From NCBI GenBank assembly GCA_021823425.1, contig JAKANX010000015.1, positions 1 to 16,654 of the forward strand: DNA of 16,654 nt, written 5' to 3'. The notes beneath the pieces were generated by a model that worked only from the letters and a program-made list of their open reading frames with translations, was not told the DNA's origin and did no database searches. This document shows, in pieces, positions 12,050-16,654 of the stretch. The number at the start of each line of letters is the position of its first letter. Positions within the stretch are counted from its first letter, which is position 1. The translations under genes were made by a program, and so were the position numbers. Origin of the DNA: Microcaldota archaeon (GTDB taxonomy: Archaea; Micrarchaeota; Micrarchaeia; Anstonellales; Bilamarchaeaceae).

Positions 12050-13939
12050 TCAGATGTCCAGGTTCTTCACTTCCCTTGCATACTGCTCTATGAACGCCCT
12101 GCGGGGCTCAACCGCGTCGCCCATCAAGAGCGAGAACATCCCGTCCGCCCGCATCCCGTCCTCAATCGTTATCTTCTTGAGGGTGCGCGACTCAGGGTTC
12201 ATGGTGGTCTCCCAGAGCTGGGTGGCGTTCATTTCCCCCAATCCCTTGTACCTCTGGATTTCCACGTCCCCGCCGAGCTCGCCGGTGGCCCTCGCCAGTT
12301 CCGTTTCATCGTACGCGTAGCGCTCTATCTTGCCCTTCTTCACCCTGAAAAGGGGCGGCATGGCCGCGTATATGAACCCGTTCTCCAAAAGCGCCTTGAA
12401 ATGCCTGTAGAAAAGAGTGAGCAGGAGCGTGCGTATGTGCGCGCCGTCCACGTCCGCATCGGTCATAATCACTATCTTGTGGTACCTGAGCTTCTTGGGG
12501 TCAAAGTCCTGCCCGAAGCCTGTGCCGAGCGCAAGGACGACGTTCCTTATCTCGTTGCTCATGAGTATCTTGTTGAGCGGCGCCTTCTCCACGTTCAGTA
12601 TCTTTCCCTTGAGCGGAAGCACGGCCTGCGTCTGCCTGTTCCTGCCCTGCTTGCTGCTGCCCCCTGCGGAGTCGCCCTCCACTATGAACAGCTCGCACTT
12701 CGCCGGGTCCTCCTCTATGCAGTCCGCCAGCTTTCCGGGCAGCACGCTTGACTCGAATATGCCCTTGCGCCTGATGAGGTCCTTGGCCTTCTGCGCGGCC
12801 TCGCGCGCCTCCATGGCGCTCATCGCCTTTGCGAGAATCGCCTTCGCGACCTGCGGATTCTCCTCCAGGAACTGCTTGAACGCCGCGGAGAAGAAGCTGT
12901 CCACGTAGCCCTTCACCTCGCTGTTGCCCAGTTTTCCTTTCGTCTGGCCCTCGAACTGCGGCTCCGGGACCTTCACGCTTATCACGGCCGTGAGGCCCTC
13001 AACCGAGTCCTCGCCGCCGACCTTCTGGCCCTCCTTTATGATTTTGTTCCCCATCCCGTAGTCGTTGAGTATGCGCGTGAGCCCCGTCCTGAATCCGGAG
13101 ACGTGCGTGCCCCCGTCTATCGTCTTTATGTCGTTCACGAAGGAGTAAATCATCTCGCTGTAGCTGTCCGTGTACTGCATCGCAATCTCTGCCTCTATGT
13201 TCCCAACCTCCTTCTGGAAATACAGCACCGGGTGGAGCCTGTTCCTAGCCTTGTTGAGGTGCTCGACGAACTGGGTTATCCCGCCCTCGAAGAAGAACAC
13301 CTCCTCCACGTTGGAGCGCTCGTCCCTGATAGTGATGCGCACGCCCCTGTTGAGGAACGCGAGCTCCCGCAGGCGTTCGCGTATGGTCTCGTAATCAAAC
13401 TCAATCACCGGGAAAATCTGCGCGTCCGGCTTGAACCTTATTATCGTGCCCCTGTAGCTGGTCTCGCCCTTCACTTCCACGCCCGTAGTGGGAACGCCCC
13501 TCGCGTAGCGCTGGACGTAAATCTGGCCCTTCCTGTGCACCTCGGCCTCCATCCACTCCGAGAGCGCGTTCACGACCGAAATTCCGACGCCGTGCAGCCC
13601 TCCGGAGACCTTGTACGCCTTCTTCTCGAACTTTCCCCCTGCGTGCAGCACCGTAGTTACGACCTCAAGCGCGCTCTTTCCCATGCTGTGCTTCTCCGTG
13701 GGTATTCCGCGCCCGTCGTCGCGTATGGACGCGCTCCCGTCCGGCTTGAGCACGACCTCGACGTTCTTGGCGAAGCCCGCGAGCGCCTCGTCTATGCAGT
13801 TGTCCACGGCCTCGTAAACGAGGTGGTGGAGCCCCTTGCGGTCCGTGTCGCCTATGTACATCGCGGGCCTTTTCCTCACCGCCTCAAGGCCCTCTAGGAC
13901 CTGTATGCTCTCCGCGTTGTACTCGTTTTCGTCCTGCAT
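12050..13939 (-). CDS. gyrB: DNA gyrase subunit B
   Basis: ATPase subunit of the type IIA topoisomerase that introduces negative supercoils. 629 residues, the compact form without the insertion of the E. coli protein. GHKL ATPase: EAVDNCIDEA (about 43-52), DDGRGIP (about 75), GGLHGVGISVVNALS (about 113). Transducer domain follows, then TOPRIM with EGDSAGGSS (about 420) and DADVDGAHI (about 493), and the C-terminal RYKGLGEMNATQLWETTMNP. Archaeal gyrases are known to derive from bacteria. gyrA is not in this window; its usual place is beside gyrB. ATG 13939 is preferred over GTG 13948 because AGTGAT stands four bases before it, as in HMG-CoA synthase. TATA-like boxes at 14023-14050 give it a promoter separate from the membrane protein upstream. 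It ends 28 bases from the end of the convergent orphan gene. Confidence 0.96.
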   Translation of the reverse strand: MQDENEYNAESIQVLEGLEAVRKRPAMYIGDTDRKGLHHLVYEAVDNCIDEALAGFAKNVEVVLKPDGSASIRDDGRGIPTEKHSMGKSALEVVTTVLHAGGKFEKKAYKVSGGLHGVGISVVNALSEWMEAEVHRKGQIYVQRYARGVPTTGVEVKGETSYRGTIIRFKPDAQIFPVIEFDYETIRERLRELAFLNRGVRITIRDERSNVEEVFFFEGGITQFVEHLNKARNRLHPVLYFQKEVGNIEAEIAMQYTDSYSEMIYSFVNDIKTIDGGTHVSGFRTGLTRILNDYGMGNKIIKEGQKVGGEDSVEGLTAVISVKVPEPQFEGQTKGKLGNSEVKGYVDSFFSAAFKQFLEENPQVAKAILAKAMSAMEAREAAQKAKDLIRRKGIFESSVLPGKLADCIEEDPAKCELFIVEGDSAGGSSKQGRNRQTQAVLPLKGKILNVEKAPLNKILMSNEIRNVVLALGTGFGQDFDPKKLRYHKIVIMTDADVDGAHIRTLLLTLFYRHFKALLENGFIYAAMPPLFRVKKGKIERYAYDETELARATGELGGDVEIQRYKGLGEMNATQLWETTMNPESRTLKKITIEDGMRADGMFSLLMGDAVEPRRAFIEQYAREVKNLDI

Positions 13940-14021
13940 GAATATCACTGGTTTTTGTCTTGTTTTTTGGATTGTTTTTCCATCGCCCCCTATGGCCGTT
14001 TTATCTCGTAAAATCTGCGTA

Positions 14022-14050
14022 AAATATATGGTCGCAAGAGTATTTAAACC
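14022..14050 (-). promoter_or_regulatory. gyrB promoter region
   Basis: On the minus strand GGTTTAAATACTC (14039-14050 region) and CCATATATTTTACG (14018-14031 region) are two TATA-like elements 80-110 bases before the gyrB start, just after the end of the membrane-protein gene. Confidence 0.45.
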
Positions 14051-14071
14051 TGCCTCCCCGCTTTATGAAAA

Positions 14072-16354
14072 TCAGAGCTTTTTTAGCCTGTTCTCGAACT
14101 CGGAGAACGCGGCCTTTATCTTGTCCTTGGGGGCGAAAATGACCCCTTCCCTGCCCTCCCCGCGCGTGAAGGCGACCGCGTTCTTGGAGCCCACTATGAC
14201 CATGCCTATGTAATCCGCATTGAGCACCTTCTGCCCGAGCGTGCTCGCGTAATTGGAAATTTTCCAAGAAAGGATTCCCTCAAGGGACCTGTTCCCGCTC
14301 CTTGTTATGACGGTGCCCACGCCCTCCTTGGTCAGCACCGCGAGCCCGAGCGCCATGTCCCGGGAAACGAGCTTCTTGAGCGCGTCCTCGCCCGTAGCCT
14401 CGGCCTTGCCCGCCGCCCGTTTGAGGTAGTCCCCCTCCACGGCCAGTTCCTCGGCGTCGTTGTCCATCGCGTACTTGTTCGCGGCCCAGACCCTCCACTC
14501 CGCCGGTATCGCCGTGAACGAGGTGAGCGCCACAGAGCCGCGCTCGCCGAGCTTTTCGGCAATCTCCTTGCTCCACTCGGCCCAGTATTCCTTGGAAATC
14601 TTGACCTTCTCGTCCGCCCTTCCTATTGCGGCCTCCACCTTGTCTATGTAGACCTCAATCAGTTCCTTCACGGCGCGCTCGCTCCCCTCCTTCCTGAGTA
14701 GCGTCTCTATCCTGTCAAGCGGCACGGAAATGAGCACGTTCTTCTCGTCGCTCACGTCCAGCCCGCCCGTTGAGGATAGCTTCTGCCTGAGCTCCTCGGT
14801 GCGCTCCTGCAGCTTCTTGAACCTGAGCGCGTTCGCTTTCGGGCTCACGTCCAGCACGTTCTCGTAATACTTCCTGCCCGCGAGGATTCCCTTGAACCTG
14901 TCCTCTAGCAGCGCGTACGCCGTGTAGAAAGAGAGGAAGAAGAACACGGTTGAGCCGGCCCCGAGGGGGCTCTCTATCATGTGCTTGGCTATGTTGTCTA
15001 TCACGAGCGTGTCCTCGGCGACGGGCGTGGAGCCCATGAGGAGCCCGAGGCCGAGCGCGAAGAAAATCCCGGACGCTATGGCGTATTCCTTCCAATACGG
15101 GTTGGAGCCGCCGAAAGCCTTCACGAGGCTGTCGCGCAGCCCGGTGCGCGCCATGAGCGCGCTGAAAAAATTGACCGCGACCACGACCGCCATCCAGAAT
15201 AGGAAGAAGGCTATGGTCCAGAACGCGAGCACGAGCGAGAGCGCCGGGTAATATCCGGCGAAGCCCTTGACGAGCATGTATATGTACCCGCTCGTCCCTA
15301 TCACGTACTGTATTATCGGGCTGTTGCTGAGCGAGACGACCTGCATCCTTATGTTCGGCGTGGGCCAGTTCTCGAATATGTCCTCCCTCATGCTCTGGCC
15401 GGAGGTGAGCGTGTATCCTATCATGTATTCGGGATAAAGGTTGAACTGGAGCGGCGGCCAGGTTATGTTCGCGGCCTGATCGAACGAACTGTCCTTCTGC
15501 ACCATGGTTATGTTCTTGAGCGCCGCGAGCAGGGGCTTGGGCACCGTATCAGTTATCTTGAGCTGGGTTATGTCCTTTCCGTTGATTGCGAACTTTATGC
15601 TGACCACGTAAAGGAACGCCGTGGGCTTTTCGTCGTAGGTGCCCAGAATGTTGAGCATCTCGTTGAGGTCCGCGTTCTCGTAGTCTATCTGCCTGCATAT
15701 GCCGAACATGTTGTCGTTCATGAGCGGGTTGGCGTTTATCGCAATCGTCCTGCTCCGTATGGAGTTGAGCCTGACCATGAGCGCCTCCCTCTGGTCCGGC
15801 GTGGAGTCCGCTATCGTGACTATTGCCGCGTGCACCGCGTCAAGCTCGTTCCCGAGCGCCTGCTCGTTCTGCGAATAATCGTATATCCAGTAGCCGAGCA
15901 GCTCGCTCGCGTAATCGTATTTCTGGCACTCGGGGCCGGAGCAGGTGGTGATGCACGCCGTGGGGCTGTCGCACCCGCCGTTCCCGAACCCGAGGGTTTC
16001 CCTGCACGCGCTCTCCTTGTCCTTCCGGTCGCTGTCGAACTTGAAAAGGAGCGTTTCCAGCCTCGCTATCTGGCTGTCGTTGAGCCCGTTCACCTTGGAA
16101 ACCGTTATGGACGTGCCGCTCTGCGCCGCGGTCACGCTTTTTTGCATGATGATGTTCTGGTCGGCGTCAATAATGATTGGGCGGAAGACGTAGCTCTTGA
16201 TGTCGGTGTAGTTGTCCTGGTCCACGTCCGAGGCGCTCGCCGAGAGGACCTTCTCGGTCTCCGGCGCGCTCACGTCCCGCTCGCTCACGCAGCCGGGAAG
16301 TATAAGCAGCATAAGCGCTGCGATTGCCAGCACCGTTGCCACACTGTGTCGCAT
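14072..16354 (-). CDS. Large membrane protein with lipobox-like signal peptide
   Basis: 760 residues, family not recognised. The N-terminus MRHSVATVLAIAALMLLILP ends in PGC, a lipobox-like cleavage site (Cys22). Residues 23-365 are probably outside the cell: they contain a Cys cluster (C117, C128, C134, C138, C143, also C220) likely to form disulfides and several N-x-S/T sequons (NYT, NDS, NIT). Membrane segments are near 371-400, 424-442 and 466-484. The last 275 residues are charged and helical and end in a small alpha/beta part, probably inside the cell; with three segments after a cleaved signal this topology is consistent. It could be a surface sensor or an envelope-assembly factor; that is a guess. 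ATG 16354 lies 25 bases after a TATA core shared with cca, so the message is probably leaderless. gyrB follows with its own promoter. Confidence 0.75.
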   Translation of the reverse strand: MRHSVATVLAIAALMLLILPGCVSERDVSAPETEKVLSASASDVDQDNYTDIKSYVFRPIIIDADQNIIMQKSVTAAQSGTSITVSKVNGLNDSQIARLETLLFKFDSDRKDKESACRETLGFGNGGCDSPTACITTCSGPECQKYDYASELLGYWIYDYSQNEQALGNELDAVHAAIVTIADSTPDQREALMVRLNSIRSRTIAINANPLMNDNMFGICRQIDYENADLNEMLNILGTYDEKPTAFLYVVSIKFAINGKDITQLKITDTVPKPLLAALKNITMVQKDSSFDQAANITWPPLQFNLYPEYMIGYTLTSGQSMREDIFENWPTPNIRMQVVSLSNSPIIQYVIGTSGYIYMLVKGFAGYYPALSLVLAFWTIAFFLFWMAVVVAVNFFSALMARTGLRDSLVKAFGGSNPYWKEYAIASGIFFALGLGLLMGSTPVAEDTLVIDNIAKHMIESPLGAGSTVFFFLSFYTAYALLEDRFKGILAGRKYYENVLDVSPKANALRFKKLQERTEELRQKLSSTGGLDVSDEKNVLISVPLDRIETLLRKEGSERAVKELIEVYIDKVEAAIGRADEKVKISKEYWAEWSKEIAEKLGERGSVALTSFTAIPAEWRVWAANKYAMDNDAEELAVEGDYLKRAAGKAEATGEDALKKLVSRDMALGLAVLTKEGVGTVITRSGNRSLEGILSWKISNYASTLGQKVLNADYIGMVIVGSKNAVAFTRGEGREGVIFAPKDKIKAAFSEFENRLKKL

Positions 16355-16373
16355 GTGCCTATATCCAATATAT

Positions 16374-16383
16374 CCTTTAAAAA
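16374..16383. promoter_or_regulatory. Possible shared TATA box for two divergent leaderless genes
   Basis: The self-complementary core TTTAAA (16376-16381) sits 25 bases from the minus-strand ATG (16354) and 26 bases from the plus-strand ATG (16405). Both distances suit a leaderless archaeal transcript. AATATATCC nearby (16368-16375) is an alternative TATA for the plus strand, but too far. Confidence 0.5.
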
Positions 16384-16404
16384 TCTCTCCCCGGAAGTTT
16401 TAGC

Positions 16405-16654
16405 ATGGAAAGCCTGCGCAGTGTATTGGGCAAGATAAGGCCGACCGCCATGAGCGGCGAGCGCGAGCGCCGCTTCGTGGACGGGGTGCTCGCGAGGCTC
16501 CGCAAGTCCTCGCCGGGGGCGAAGGCCTTGCTCGCGGGCTCGTTCGCCAAGGGAACGTTCCTAGAAGGCGACAAGGACGTTGACATATTCCTCCTGTTTC
16601 GGCACGACGTTGAGAAGGAGGCGCTAGAAGGCCTCGTGCGGGCCGCGGTGGAAA
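16405..16654 (+). CDS. cca: CCA-adding tRNA nucleotidyltransferase, class I, N-terminal part (3' end outside window)
   Basis: Adds the CCA end to tRNAs without a template. The first 83 residues are visible. GSFAKGTFLEGDKDVDIFLL (45-64) is the nucleotidyltransferase signature GS..KGT...(D)xD, with metal-binding D58 and D60 at almost the numbers known for archaeal class I enzymes. The helix before it (SGERERRFVDGVLARLRK) also fits that family. No ribosome site is seen before ATG 16405; a leaderless message from the TTTAAA at 16376 is likely. It diverges from the membrane-protein gene. The remainder of the enzyme (third Asp, tail domain) is outside the window. Poly(A) polymerase of the same fold is unlikely in archaea. 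Confidence 0.9.
   Translation, partial: MESLRSVLGKIRPTAMSGERERRFVDGVLARLRKSSPGAKALLAGSFAKGTFLEGDKDVDIFLLFRHDVEKEALEGLVRAAVE

Overview
The window reads as a piece of an archaeal chromosome. The evidence is an archaeal-type HMG-CoA synthase, a class I (archaeal) CCA-adding enzyme cut off by the right edge, an S-layer protein with the N-terminal pattern known from Methanococcus-type S-layer proteins, AT-rich TATA boxes about 25 bases before many start codons, short or absent leaders, and a C/D-box guide RNA. A bacterial-type GyrB and several unrecognised proteins fit a euryarchaeal or DPANN (Micrarchaeota/Diapherotrites-like) genome. The lineage is inference; no rRNA gene is present.

Layout. 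1-841: end of a RecA/KaiC-like ATPase and a DUF3467-like protein. 997-2958: a K+-independent membrane pyrophosphatase. 2980-5104 (minus): endonuclease III-like glycosylase, HMG-CoA synthase and a zinc-ribbon protein, the last two almost touching. 5291-5710: a ParB/Srx-fold protein. 5711-8926: S-layer gene with its own promoter, a roughly 215-base structured leader and a strong terminator. 9103-9640: toxin-antitoxin pair. 9644-9790: a compact guide-RNA gene with TATA box, C/D RNA and terminator. 10105-12021: a 638-residue orphan protein carrying a beta-carbonic-anhydrase-like zinc motif. 12050-16354 (minus): gyrB and a large unknown membrane lipoprotein-like protein. 16405-16654: start of cca, divergent from the membrane protein across what may be one shared TATA box.

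The most unusual content is a family of hairpin-bearing repeats. A 61-bp sequence occurs identically inside two unrelated genes (zinc ribbon at 3190-3250, glycosylase at 4724-4784). Both copies have the same orientation and reading frame, so both proteins carry the same 20-residue peptide PGSSGRSPGETVAETSATGT. A third, diverged copy near 8945-9030 keeps the hairpin through three compensated base-pair changes and still encodes a similar peptide in the corresponding frame. Shorter pieces rich in GGGTTTC/GGTTCC lie between genes, in leaders, and twice more inside the glycosylase gene. One piece at 5211-5289 is flanked by 13-bp near-identical direct repeats that each contain an ATG, as if its arrival had duplicated a start codon. 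The behaviour resembles the protein-coding palindromic elements of Rickettsia, but here in an archaeon.
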